From Dromiciops gliroides (Eukaryota > Chordata > Mammalia > Microbiotheria > Microbiotheriidae): a stretch of DNA of 64,000 nucleotides. The stretch is from assembly GCF_019393635.1 (NCBI RefSeq), contig NC_057863.1:641574306-641638305 (forward strand), written 5' to 3'. Made by a program: the position numbers and the translations under genes. Shown piece by piece: positions 46,701 to 59,664 of this stretch (position 1 is the stretch's first letter; each line of letters begins with the position of its first letter). The notes under the pieces are model-generated. The model did no database searches, was not told the DNA's origin, and saw only the letters and a list, made by a program, of their open reading frames with translations.

Positions 46701-49700
46701 ATGATGCTGTTCCTGGCAGGTGATGACCTCCACAGGAATGGGAGATGATTTTCTCTATTTGCTTTGGGGGCTTCCCCTCCACCCAACATTTATTAATCCA
46801 TCCTCCTGGTGTTTGTCCAGTGGCTGCCACATGCAGTTGGAGAAGATTCATTTTTCCAAACACTTCCAGGGTTGTCATCTGAAAAACAAGGGGTCAGATT
46901 TTTTTTTTCTTTGTGATCCCAGCCTAGGGAATTAGGACCACAGATTTTGACTCAGTATAATCAGAGACTTGGTAAAATTAGCTTCATCCATAATTGTCTC
47001 AGCAAAGTAGGAGGGGAAGTCCTCTGCCAAGAGGGAGGGATGTGGTGTAGGAGGCTTGAGGAGAAAAGCAGGTTTGGCACGGCCGATGGAGGGGTTCTGA
47101 TAAAGTCTGTCAGAGAAGGGCCCCAGTGGGACTTCCTCCAGCATCACTGAGGAGTAGAAAAGGTAGATGGCGGGGCTCAACCAAGCTTGGGGTTTTGTCA
47201 CGCGTGATGTGATGTGAGCCAGGGGAGTCAAAGGCCATGGATTCCACAGTGAAGTCTGCTTGGCTGGTCATCCTTCCCCCTAAACCCTGCCAGCTGGCAC
47301 CTGGGGCTCACAGCCCCAGGTCCCTCTCCCCAAATGGTTTGCCAAGTGATGCTGATCCTTGTTCCTCACCATTGGACTCCCTGCCTCTGTCCCTCCCCTC
47401 CAATCCATCCTTTATGTCAGTTGTCAAAGTGACATTATGATAGCTTCAGTCTGACCACGACTCCCCATGGGGAAAGGGAACACCTACTGTGTACCAGGCA
47501 TTGTGCCAGGCTCTTTGCAAGCATCTCATTTGATCACCACAACAACCTTGTGTGTTATCCCCACTTTACAAATGAGGTAACTGAGGTTAATAGACTTGCC
47601 CAGAGTCACATGACTAATAAGTGTCTGAGGCTGATTAGATTCCCAGACCCAGGCCAGGGCCTCTGTTTGGTATTGAAAGCCTTTTACCATCTGGCTCCGG
47701 TCTGTTACTCCAGATTGATTTTGTGTTTGTCTCCCTCGTGCCCTCTGCTGACTGGTCTTCTTGCTGTGCCCTACATGAGACCCTCATTCTATCTTCTGAG
47801 TCTGCCTTTGATTCATGGGAGGAAAGTCATTGGGGAGAATCTAGGGACACGTCAGAGGTCAGGAGCAACATGAGCAGCAGGTGCCCCAGATGACCATTGA
47901 GAAACTGACCAATCAGCACCTACAGTGTGCAAGGCACTGGGCATACGAATACAGTGAATGAAACAGTCTCTACCCCCAAGATCTATGGGGTGACTATCGG
48001 GTCATTTCTGGGGTGGTGGGAGGCTCTAGCATTGGAGGGAATCGGGAAAGGTCTCATAGGGACAGTAGTTCTTGGGCCTTCCTGGCATGCGGTAAAGCCC
48101 CTGGAAAGACCCATTAGTGGGAACTGAAACATTTGGTGTAGGAACAACAAGTTCCTCCTTCTGGCTGGAACATCGAGTGTATTTGTATGGTCATTCTGGG
48201 AAGGCTGGCCGGAGGCCCACTGGGAAGACCTTTGATTGCCAAACAGAGGAATTTCCATTTAAGCCTAGAGGAGTGTCTCTTGAGCAGGGGAGTGTGGTGG
48301 TCAGCCCAGGGCTGCAGAGGATGACCTGGAGAAGGGAGGGACTTGCCACATCAGAGTCTTTGTTGCTTTGGGACTGGCCTGTGACCCTCTTCAGTTCAGT
48401 TCAATAAACATTTGCTTCTTTAAGAAACATCTTTCCTTATAAATGTAACAAACATCAGCAGAAACAAGCAAACTGATTTTAAAAGGGGGTACAATGTTAC
48501 TCCAAAGCCAAACCAAATGAATTAACAAACACGTAAAGAATGTTCTGGGGCTGATAAACCCACCACACGACCCTGGTAGAATCTCCCTGTGCCTGCTCCC
48601 CAAGAACAAATTAAGTCAATGTGTCAGTGGCTGATGGGCCTCACCACTGGGTGAGGTCTCCAGTAATGGACAGACAGGCTGAGAAAGTGCTCCCCAAGTC
48701 CACAGCAAATCTGTTCTGGGCTTTGGGGACCACTTCTGCTGTTTAGAGGTGCCTTCATTTACATAGTCGTGATGATAACAGCTGTTGTTTTTTTGGCTCT
48801 GTTTGCAGCAGTGGGCATCATTTCATGCGTGTCTTCCCATATTTCTTTGCATTCTTCATACTTGTTATCCCCATGGTACAGTGATATTATTATATTCATA
48901 TGCTCGGTTTGGGGGTTTTTTTAAGTAAGAAGAAAAATCATCTGCTGAGAGTGGGAAGTGTAATATAATTGATGAAAGATGTGTTCCCTGAGACTCCTTC
49001 TGGGATAGCAGATCCAGACAGTGGAGGTGTGTCTTCCAGGGTGATGGGAGCCCATGGTGACAGGCACAGGGACAAGATCACAGGGCCTTCTTCCTCTCAG
49101 TTGCCCTGTCCTCCCTGCCCCTTAGCACATCTGCCTGCAGCAGCCGCCCTGCGGAAGCTTCTGTGAAAGCACATCAGGACAGCTGAGAGGGCAGTCCCAC
49201 CTCTCGACACCTGCTTTTCGGTGCTTCCCCTGACCTGGTCCCCATTACCTGGCTAAGTTCACTCCTCTGCCACTATACAGGGAATTCAGCACAGGGAAAG
49301 GGCATGTAGGCTGGAGCTGTGATTGCTCTGGCATAGGAAATTCCCTGGTGAGGACACTCCGACCGTGGTAGGTCTGCAACCTCTCCACCATGTAAGGGCT
49401 TGTACAGGGTCATCAGGCAGCCAGTATGTGTCAGAGTTAGGACATTCTGGGTCCGAGGCTGGCCCCCCATCCAGGACACACAGGCAGCTATAGGGACTCC
49501 AGATGCTTTAGTGATGAGGAATGCAGATAACCCTAAGAGGGCAGAGCCCTTCTCCTCCTGTCTCCCATCTCTCTTCAGAGCGAGAGGTCAGCAGTCCTGC
49601 CTGGAACAAAGCTGCTTCACCCTTGTGTAGACAGTTGTGTAGATGGGCGATTAGAAGCACGCAGCTCCATTCACTGCCTGTGCAAACCTTGTCGATCCTT

Positions 49701-49790
49701 TAAGTCTCAGGAAAGATGCAGCTTCCGATAAACTTAGACAAAGCAGAACCCTCTTCTCCCTAAGGGAATTTAGCACTTTATCATATGCCC
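46700..49790. other. Gene 3 intron with old repeat traces
   Basis: 47470-47650 is a minus-strand MIR-like SINE (CACTTTACAAATGAGGTAACTGAGG). 47900-48370 resembles an old interspersed repeat (AGTGTGCAAGGCACTGGGCATACG and beyond). No exon was found between the start exon and KRAB-A. Confidence 0.4.
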
Positions 49791-49792
49791 TC

Positions 49793-49962
49793 GTGGCAGC
49801 TAGGTGGCGCAGTGGATAGAGCACCAGCCCTGGATTCAGGAGGACCTGAGTTCAAATTCGGCCTCAGACACTTAACACTTACTAGCTGTGTGACCCTGGG
49901 CAAGTCACTTAACCCCAACTGCCCCGCCAAAAAAACCAAAAAATAATAATAATATTTTTTAA
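49793..49962 (+). mobile_element. Short SINE
   Basis: The target duplication ATCATATGCCCTC / ATCATATGTCCTC is at 49780-49792 and 49963-49975. Confidence 0.93.
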
Positions 49963-50159
49963 ATCATATGTCCTCATAGACTGAAGAACCAGCAAGACTG
50001 GGACTAATAAGATATAGGGAATGAGGAAGAAAGAATTCAGTGAATACTGGTTACCATGTTTGTGTAAATCAACCTCCTGTTGTCTAGAAGCTCTACTTCA
50101 GACTGTCTCGTGCACGGGCTTTCTGGACAACAGTGGTGCTACCCTTGGTTTTTTTGTCA

Positions 50160-50399
50160 TCCATTCATTCATTCATTCCCAAAGAGGACCATGACATCAG
50201 GAAGGTGATGTCATGACTTGTACCGAATTAGATTTAATCAAGGGAGGGCTGTGCATGGTCACCAGCCTCACTCTCTCCTCCAGAGCCATCTGGGTAAGGC
50301 AATTGGGGTTAAGTGACCTACTCAAGGTCACACAGCTAGTAAGTATCTGAGGTGAGATTTGATCTCAGGTCCTCCTGACTTCAGGGCCAGTGTTCACCC

Positions 50400-50400
<1 letters not shown>
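50160..50400 (-). mobile_element. Unclassified repeat fused to a short SINE
   Basis: GGGCTGTGCATGGTCACCAGCCTCACTCTCTCCTCCAGAGCCATCTGGGT recurs in diverged form at 58070-58130. Here it runs straight into a diverged minus-strand short SINE lacking its T tail. Confidence 0.55.
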
Positions 50401-51607
<1,207 letters not shown>

Positions 51608-52199
51608 TAAGACTCAGAGTCAGTCCTTTGGGGCATCTTAGCGCCCCCAGTTGTTAGGTCTGAGGCCTCTGAGGAGCCTCCCTGCCTTGGGGCTCCCCAC
51701 AGCTCAGCAGAAGGGTAGAGCACTGAAATTCTAGTCAGGGACACCTGGGTCCAAAGCCCACCCCAGACACCCCATGGCCGCTGACTTAGCTTCCTCTTCT
51801 GTCGATTGCTCAGGTTCCTGCCAACTCTAAATCTATGCTCCGGTGATCCCGAGAGCCCAGTCCTTTTATGGGAGGTGGTCCTGGTCCCTGGAGTAAGACC
51901 TGTACCTCTGGACTTCATCAGAATCGGGCAGCTTTATTGTTCTGCCATTCTGAAGGCCTTCCCTCCACCTCTCTGTTCCCTGGGGTTCTTGCCTGTGAGG
52001 GCAAGCTTCCCTCCTGCTGTCAGCAGACACCTTTCCAGGGAGCCCTGTTGTGACCACGCCTGCTCCCCTCCTGCCCTCGTGCTGCCCTACAGGTGTCCTG
52101 GCACACCCTCTCTCCCCTGAAGCCCAGGGGACCGAGTTTGGGCTGGCTTTTCATCCCCAGAGAGCAAACAGGCCATCTCGCTTCTCTTCCCATGAACAG

Positions 52200-52286
52200 G
52201 GCTTATCCTTGCCAAGCCTGAAGTTGTCTCCCACCTGGAAGGAAGGGGCGAGCTGTGGAAGCCAGAGAAAGGGGTCCTCGGCTCAG
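52200..52286 (+). CDS. KRAB-B box exon, gene 3
   Basis: The exon is 87 bases long, between CCCATGAACAG and the donor GTGCGT, phase 1 to 1. It reads GLILAKPEVVSHLEGRGELW and then KPEKGVLGS. The usual EPW is ELW and the LEQ/LER is LEG, so this B box is mildly diverged. It lies 609 bases after the A box. Confidence 0.88.
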
Positions 52287-53670
52287 GTGCGTCAGAATTG
52301 ACCCGGGGTGGGGAGGACTTTGCCAACATTGGTGAGGTCTGTGCAAGAACTAGAGGACCCATCCTGTGCCATAAGTCCGTTCTATATGAAGATCTTGCAA
52401 TTTAAACTAAGGGCTACACCCCTCTTCTGGAGATGACCTTTCCCCTTAACTCCAGAGACTGTTTATTTCCTCCTGTTCTAGGTCTTCATTCAGCCAACTC
52501 TCTGCTCCATCTTTGTCGTCCTTACTCTCTGGGTTCAGTGAACATTTAGTAAAACCCTACTCTATACAGGAGTCCTCTGTAGAGAGATGAAGACCAAGGA
52601 GATGAAGCAGAAAAAGCACCGCGCATCTCAGAGTGTGCCAAAGACACACTTTGCAGAGGCCACAACCAGGAGCAGGGAGCCCCTGGCAGTGGGTGGAGCC
52701 GGGAGGCCAGTCTGAGCAGAATGGGAGAGAGACCAGGGCAGGGCACCTGCCAGGAAGGATGGGTGCTCTAATCAGCCAGGGCCTCAGCTGTGTGAGTGAG
52801 ATTATGGAGGGCTTGGAACTGAGGCTAAACTCGTCCTGGCCTTGGGAGGTTTGGGAGCAGAGCTAGGCATTAGGAAGGTCAGGCTGGCTGGGCTCTGGAT
52901 TAACTCATTGGACTCCCCATCCAGCCATAGTCTCTAGCCTGGACAGTAGGTGTTCTTCATCCATTTGACTTCCTCTGGGGCTTGGCAGACAGGTCTCTTT
53001 TTATTAGTCACGGAGCTCATTGACGAGGCTCCATCATGCCATGGGCCTTAATGCAGGCAGTCAGTAGCATCCATCCTCACATAGCATCCAAAGTGGACAT
53101 TGTCATGTATAAAGAGGCCCTCTTCCATTTGGACCCCGTGGGTGCTGACTTCCAGGGAGGTGCCAGGCCTATTTTGTGCCACATTTAATGCTGTTAATCA
53201 CAGCACCACATATCTCTACAGTAGCTTCTGTCATGGAGTCTCATTCCCGCCCCCCGCCCCTCCCTGATCCACTTCCTTCTCTGCTGCCCCCATTGAAATA
53301 TTCTTGGATAACGCCATGCTGAAGATTTAAGGCTGCATTTTATGTTCCTGAGTCAAATGTTTTTTTTTAACAATCACCCAATAATACCAGAGAACCTTGG
53401 GTTGGTGCACCTTCCAGTCACCATGGTTGGCCGGCTTCTCAGGCTTTTGTTGAGCTCACTTTCCATGTGTTTAGACATGGTGTGGAGATGAAAAGACACG
53501 CATGTGGGTCAGCAGGGTTTTGTTTTTTTTAATTGCAAGTTTTATTAATATGGATCAACTCAACAGTGGATCAAAGAGGCTTATAAAGCAGGGGGGAATC
53601 TTGGCCCAGATCCTTGGCCTTTATCTAAGTGGAGCTAGAAGAAGGAACAGACAAGAAAGAAAGAGGGGAG
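52287..53670. other. Gene 3 intron, no clear feature
   Basis: About 52620-52870 resembles an old interspersed repeat (GGCACCTGCCAGGAAGG, GGATTATGGAGGGCTTGGAA-like text). No exon recognised. Confidence 0.35.
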
Positions 53671-53673
53671 TGT

Positions 53674-53690
53674 GGAAGGGAGGAAGGAAG

Positions 53691-53773
<83 letters not shown>

Positions 53774-53809
53774 AAAAGAAAAAGAAAGAAGGAAGGAAGG
53801 AAGGAAGGA

Positions 53810-53889
<80 letters not shown>

Positions 53890-54008
53890 GAGGGAGGGAA
53901 GGAGGAAGGGAGGAAGGGAGGAAGGAAGGGAGGGAGGGAGGGAGGGAGGAAGGAAGGAAGGAAGGAAGGAAGGAAGGAAGGAAGGAAGGAAGGAAGGAAG
54001 GAAGGAAG
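53674..54008 (+). repeat. 335-base polypurine tetranucleotide array
   Basis: An uninterrupted A/G strand: (GAAA)n about 53691-53774, GAAAAA/GGAA transition, (GAAA)n 53811-53887, GGGA/GGAA mixture, then (GGAA)n about 53950-54008. Long Lys/Glu/Arg-rich open frames here are artefacts of composition. Confidence 0.97.
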
Positions 54009-54500
54009 ATGCTTTTGTTCCTCTGCTGAATTCCACCCCCTTTGGCCCTGTCTTATTTTCTTTTTCTGTATAAAAGAACATCATTGTGGTCTGTGTTCGC
54101 ACTCCTGATTCTGCTGTTTTTGCCGTGGTTCTCCTTGACTGTGTGATTCCAGGTCTTTTAGTATGTTCCATCTGTCAGCTCTTCTGAGTTCATTTTAAAA
54201 AATGGTACCTCTTTTAAAAGTTTGAGGTTTTCCTTTGAGAATTTTGCAGCAGACTTATTAGGTGCATTTCTAAGATTGCTATGTAATATCTGCCCTGATC
54301 TCTTAATATCATCCAGTTTCATCTATAAATGCTCCCCAGATGATGCGATTTAGCTGGGTTTCACACTGAGCTTAACACACTTATTTTTAACCTTCTCCTG
54401 CCCTTTGCTGTCTTCTAAAGCAACACTCAGTCTTTCCCTGTTCTCACTAAGGTTTTTCTAAATTAACTTATATTCTATATTATATGTATGTATATGTATA
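54009..54500. other. Gene 3 intron, no feature seen
   Basis: AT-rich sequence. No repeat family assigned. Confidence 0.35.
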
Positions 54501-54512
54501 TTTATGCATAAG

Positions 54513-54770
54513 GGCAGCTAGGGGAGCACCATAGTGCAAAGAGCACTGGGCTTGTAGTCAGGAAGACTCATCTCCATGAGTTCAAATTTAGCCTCAGATA
54601 CTTACTGGCTGTGTGAACCTGGGCAAGTCACTTCACCCTGTTTGCCTCAGTTTCCTGATCTGTCAAATGAGCTGGAGAAGGGAACGACAAACCAGTTCAG
54701 GATCTTTGCCAAAAAAACCCCAAATAGGGTCATGGAGAGTCAGACGTGACTGAAGCAACTGAATGACAAA
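54513..54770 (+). mobile_element. Long SINE, complete
   Basis: It starts GGCAGCTAGGGGAGCACC. The core and the tail AGGGTCATGGAGAGTCAGACGTGACTGAAGCAACTGAATG are intact. A (CA/TA)n microsatellite follows the 3' end. Confidence 0.88.
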
Positions 54771-54792
54771 CTGTATATACGTACATGTAAAT

Positions 54793-54804
<12 letters not shown>

Positions 54805-54880
<76 letters not shown>
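54805..54880. repeat. (AT)38 microsatellite
   Basis: 76 bases of pure AT dinucleotide, preceded by a short (CA)n stretch. Probably grown from the 3' tail region of the SINE just upstream. Confidence 0.97.
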
Positions 54881-54882
<2 letters not shown>

Positions 54883-54965
54883 CAGGCACACATACTTTAT
54901 ATTGACTTAGTTTTTTTTGTAGAATTTCTCTACCTACTCCTCCTCCAACAGATGTTGACTCATAA

Positions 54966-55117
54966 TTTTTTTTTTTTTTAGTGAGGCAATTGGAGTTAAG
55001 TGACTTGCCTAGGGTCACACAGCTTGTAAGTGTGTTAAGTGTCTGAGGCTGGATTTGAACTCAGGTACTCCTGACTCCAAGACTGGTGCTCTATCCACTG
55101 CACCATCTAGCTGCCCC
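54966..55117 (-). mobile_element. Short SINE, left of tandem pair
   Basis: A diverged copy (TTGGAGTTAAG, CAGCTTGTAAGTGTGTTAAG) with tail at the left. Confidence 0.9.
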
Positions 55118-55129
55118 TAAATTGTATTT

Positions 55130-55282
55130 CTTTTTTTTTTTTTTTAGTGAGGCAATTGGGGTTAAGTGACTTGCCCAGGGTCACACAGCTAGTAAGTGTC
55201 AAGTGTCTGAAGCCAGATTTGAACTCAGGTACTCCTGACTCCAGGGCTAGTGCTTTATCCACTGCGCCACCTAGCTGCCCCC
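55130..55282 (-). mobile_element. Short SINE, right of tandem pair
   Basis: Separated from the previous copy by TAAATTGTATTTC. The pair is bounded by GACTCATAA (54957-54965) and GGCTCATAA (55283-55291). Confidence 0.9.
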
Positions 55283-56101
55283 GGCTCATAAACTTCTATT
55301 ATCTTCCTGGTGGTCCTCTTTGTGCTCACCTTGAGAGCTACAGGGTGACATAACGCATCATCCTGTGAAATTCTACTCCCTGTGTGGAGCTTAGGCTTAG
55401 GCTACTGGCCCACCTCACCATGCTGAGGCTTCTGAGGAGGGGGAGAGGGAGAGAGGGTCAGAAAGCCCCTCCCTCCCTGGGTTCATGGCCTTCTTCACTT
55501 ACCCTCCCCACACTCCCCCTTCAATTTCCAGTTCCCAATTCAAGTAAAAATGACAGCCAGGATTTATGTAGCTCGTTAATGTTTGCACATACAACCTCAT
55601 TTGATTTGATGTAAAGTACACCGGTCATCTTAACTGGGGTGTGAGAGGATTGAGGGTACAGAGTATAAACTGCAGCAGGAAAAGAAGGCCCCCTCTCTAA
55701 GGTCTGATCTTTTAGAATTGCCATCTTGCTGCCTCCCCTATTGTCACTCCAGGCCTGGATTCATTGATCTCCTTCAGGGTCCTTTGTCCCTTGAGAAGTA
55801 ATTTCAGTCCTTCTATCCTGGGTCCATACTTCAACCGCTGAACAAGGTCTCCTTTCTCCAGCCCTTGTTCTTAAGCCTTTTTCTGTCAGGTAGTTTGCTA
55901 TCACAGCTCATCCTGGATTTTCTCTCCTTTCTAGACACAGTTTAAACTAAAAAAGCTCCCTTGGGTCTTTGAAACTCTATTTCCTGGCATCACTAGCTCA
56001 CCTCGCCCAGCCTGGAGACCCCAGCACTCATCAGGGGCTACCCTCTCCGCTTTAAGGAAATGTGGTTCAAATATACATTCATATTCTAAGAAACAGTCAT
56101 G
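55283..56101. other. Gene 3 intron, no feature seen
   Basis: No repeat or exon recognised. Confidence 0.35.
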
Positions 56102-56264
56102 GGGGCAGCTAGGTGGTGCAGTGGATAAGGCACCACCCCTGGATTCAGAAGGACCTGAGTTCAAATCCGGCCTCAGACACTTGACACTTACTAGCTGTGT
56201 GACCCTGGGCAAGTCACTTAATCCTCATTGCCCTGCAAAAAAAACAAACAAACAAACAAACAAA
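56102..56264 (+). mobile_element. Short SINE with (CAAA)n tail
   Basis: The target duplication AAGAAACAGTCATG is at 56088-56101 and 56265-56278. Confidence 0.93.
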
Positions 56265-56689
56265 AAGAAACAGTCATGAGCATCTTGCTCAGAAAATCCT
56301 GATATGGCCATTTCTTGAACCATCGAAAATTATAAAACTTCATATTTACTGAGGATCACATCTACGCCGACCCCAAATCCAAAAGGACTTTTTTGAGGGG
56401 CTGGGGAAAGAGGCTGGGAGATGCTGCATCTCATACCTCCTAAGTAAAATAGTGATGATTACAATAGCAACAGGCAACTCTACCACAGTGCCAGTACCTC
56501 TCTAACCCCGGCTAGGAACGGAGGAGCCTTCTGGAGCCTTCCATCTTCTTCAGGCTATATATGCAGTCAGTGACCAAGTTCATGCCCATTCCTCTTTTCC
56601 ACCCACCTATGGATTTATTGCTTTCTCAAACCTTGTTACTACTACCCAGCCTAACTGTATTGGCTGGAGTGGAAACCTAGAACTTCCCT

Positions 56690-57265
56690 AAATCTGCTCT
56701 GGTATATACCAGACTCCCTGGTTTTCAAGGCCCTCCATAATTTGGCCCCATCCCAACCTTACTTGCTGCTAGGTGGTGCCATAGTGGATAGAGTGCCAGG
56801 CCTGGAATCAGGAAGACTCACCTTCATGAGTTCAAACCTGGCCTCAGACACTTCCTGGCTGGGTGACCCTGGGCAAGTCACTTCACCCTGTTTGCCTCTG
56901 TTCTTCATCTGTACAATGAGCTGGAGAAAGAAATGGCCAACCACACCACCCCAGATGAGGTCCTAGAGAGGTGGACATGACTAAAAACAACTGAACAACA
57001 GCAGTCTTATTTGCCTTTTCTACTCAACATGCTCTTTCTCACAATTGTCTTTGACCTGCTTCCCTGGATTGTTGTGAAGAAATCAATTTATGGGCCATAA
57101 AATGCTGTGTAAATATGAGATATTATCCTCTCTTCCTCCCCTCCCCAACCCCTGCCAAGATAAATCATGATTTTCCAAGTCTACCCTTCATTTAGAGCCC
57201 AGGTCAGGCTCCCTCTGTGAAATTCCTTTACTGCATGAAGTAGGTGTCTAATAAATATTTAGTGA
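56690..57265 (+). mobile_element. L2-type LINE tail interrupted by a long SINE
   Basis: CCCTCCATAATTTGGCCCCATCCCAACCTTA before the SINE and TAGGTGTCTAATAAATATTTAGTGAATGAAAT at the end follow the L2 pattern. Confidence 0.6.
56766..57000 (+). mobile_element. Long SINE in L2 tail
   Basis: Head GCTGCTAGGTGGTGCCATAGTGG, core, and tail GAGGTCCTAGAGAGGTGGACATGACTAAAAACAACTGAAC. Confidence 0.87.
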
Positions 57266-57459
57266 ATGAAATCAACTAACATAGACCTCCTTATTCTGAG
57301 TTTCTCCAGCACATATAATCTTTGTTATTGATCTCATACTCTATTGTATATTGCCCTGCCTTCTTCTTGTTTCATGTGGGCTAATATATTTTCTCCAGAT
57401 AGATTATAAACACCTGGAGGGTAAGGAGTCTACCTGATAGTTCTTAAGTAAAATAATAA

Positions 57460-57670
57460 TGATGATGATAACTTCAAGGTTGGCATACTTTATATACTCA
57501 CAGAAATCCTGTAATCTTTACAACAAGCCAGTAATACTACAGATATAACCCCTATTTTGCAGATGAAAAAATTGAGGCTTCTAAAGATTAAATGACTTAT
57601 CCATGGTCACACAATTACTATCAGTAGCTAGAGTTGAAGCCAGGTGTCTCCTGACACCAAGCCCAGTGTA
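57460..57670 (-). mobile_element. MIR-like SINE fragment
   Basis: CCTATTTTGCAGATGAAAAAATTGAGGCTTCTAAAG and GGTCACACAATTACTA are diverged MIR segments. Confidence 0.6.
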
Positions 57671-57893
57671 CCATAACTTCACCCCCTGGGCCTGAGTTTC
57701 CTTATCTATAAAGTGTTGGGTTAGATTAGCTGATCTCTGAAGACTTTCCAATTCTACATTTTTGAACCCATGAGCCTATCTGCTGTGCTTCCCACTATTT
57801 GCACTCAAATAATTGATTGGTTGATTAGGTATTTACCCTGACATCAGGCTCAGGAGAAACCTTTACCTTTTTGTTTATATTTATCTTTTTTTT

Positions 57894-58034
57894 GTTTGTT
57901 TTTGTTTTGTTTTGTTTGGGGATTTTTTGAGGCAGTTGGGATTAAGTGACTTGCCCAGTGTCAAGTGTCTGAGGCTGGATTTGAACTCAGGTCCTCCTGA
58001 ATCTAGGACCACTGCACCACCTAGCTGCCCCTGC
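57894..58034 (-). mobile_element. Short SINE with two internal deletions
   Basis: TATATTTATCTTTTTTT flanks it (57876 and 58035). The GGGTCACACAGCTAGTAAG block and part of the head are lost. Confidence 0.88.
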
Positions 58035-58290
58035 TATATTTATCTTTTTTTTAAGTGAGGTAGGGCTGTGCAAAGTCATCAGCCTCACTCTTCTCCAGGG
58101 TCATCTGAATCTGGTGGCAAGAGATAGATCCAAAGAACTGGAGATGGCCCCAGATGCAGTGGGAGCCTTGACCTTAAAGTGGCCTTTTTAAGCTAAGGTC
58201 TTTCCCAGGTCTTAGTTTATTCGAGGCAACACCCATTCAGTGATTCAGTGATTCAAGGTAGGTAAGAAATAAGGCAAAAGCTAGTCTAGT

Positions 58291-58436
58291 GGGTCAGCTA
58301 GGTGGTGCAGTGGATAAAGTACTGGCCCTGCATTCAAGAGGACCTGAGTTCAAATTTAGCCTCAGACACTTTACACTTACTAGCTGTGTGACCCTGGACA
58401 CGTCACTTAACCCTCATTGCCCTACCCAAAGAAAAA
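58291..58436 (+). mobile_element. Short SINE
   Basis: TAGTCTAGT flanks it (58282-58290 and 58437-58445). Confidence 0.92.
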
Positions 58437-58454
58437 TAGTCTAGTTTGCTTACT

Positions 58455-58487
58455 CAAAAAAAAGAAAGAAAGAAAGAAAGAAAGAAA
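58455..58487 (+). repeat. Short (GAAA)n microsatellite
   Basis: A-run followed by about six GAAA units, just after the previous SINE. Confidence 0.85.
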
Positions 58488-58577
58488 TCAAACTGGGAGG
58501 GGAAGACCTTCAGGATTTCTGGCCAAGACAGAAATTTCTGTTTACACTTACTGTGAGCCATCAAAATTCAATGACCA

Positions 58578-58656
58578 CTCAGACACTTAAACACTTACTA
58601 GCTGTGTGACCCTGGGCAAGTCGCTTAACCCCAATTGCCTCACTAAAAAAAAAAAA
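58578..58656 (+). mobile_element. 5'-truncated short SINE
   Basis: The target duplication AAAATTCAATGACCA is at 58563-58577 and 58657-58671. Only the last 79 bases of the element are present. Confidence 0.93.
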
Positions 58657-58671
58657 AAAATTCAATGACCA

Positions 58672-59664
58672 AATGAGGCTTGAGCTGAGACCCGTTATTG
58701 GCTAGTCAGTGAGAGAGTGATTTGGGTTTAAGCCATTGTCTGTTTGAATCCCAATGGGCCTTACCAAGGCCTGGTTTTCCAGGGCTGTATTTCAAGAAAT
58801 CACAAATGAATCTACATGGGGCAAAAGAGTTAATTGTCCCAAGTTGTTGTTATTGTTGTGTTTTAAGTGATAGGATAAATAAGTAGGGAAGAAAAGAAAA
58901 AAAAAAAAGACCTAAGAACTCTAGAGACAACATGTGATTAAGTACTCAAAGTGGTTTGTGTAACAAGTGTTACACATCTGAAAAGGAAGGGGAGGAAGTC
59001 TTTAGGCTCCAGTGGTCAGGTAAGGTTTCGTGGAAGGAGGGGGAAAGTCACAGAACCCAGTCGGTAAAGGAAGAACTCAAGGCATGAACGATCAATCCCT
59101 GCACAGATGAACTGCAGCATGTGTTAGAGAGCAGTGATGCGTAGGATTGGATCGGCGCCATTGGACCAAATTGTGGTACAGCTTTCGAGGGCCGGGATGT
59201 TTCAACTGTACCTTATACCCAGTAGGAAGCCATCAGAGGAGTTTTAGGGAGAGATAGATTCAGTAAAGTTGATATTTTCAGCAAATTAGATTGGTAGCAA
59301 TGTTCAGGATAGACTGGAGGTTGAAGAGAAGGGAGAACGTTTAAGGAGACAGTGTTATTGACTGCATTCTATTTCCCTTCATTCACAATTCCTCAGTTGA
59401 ACCTGTCCACCTTCCACTTTTCCCACCTCCCAGCCCACCCTTCTGCATGGACTTTATTCTCCAAACACTAGATCTCTGTTCCTCAACCCATTTCTTCTTT
59501 CCCACTTGTTATCTTCTTCCTAGATTGCATGGGCTTTATTGGAGAGTTATCAAAGGCATCATCCTGGCAGATGTTATTTTCAGCTTCATTATCCCCATCT
59601 CACCACAGAAGTTTCCTTTTTTCTCAGCACAGAGGATATTTCATTTTTTTTTAATTTCTTTCAG
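58672..59664. other. Gene 3 intron up to the finger exon
   Basis: About 58980-59340 may be an old interspersed repeat (AGGAAGCCATCAGAGGAGTTTTAGGGAGAG, GGATAGACTGGAGG). Nothing else recognised. Confidence 0.4.

Noticed and set aside
53502-54171. Large Lys/Glu/Arg-rich and Phe/Leu/Ser-rich open frames
   Set aside because: They are pure translations of the polypurine microsatellite.
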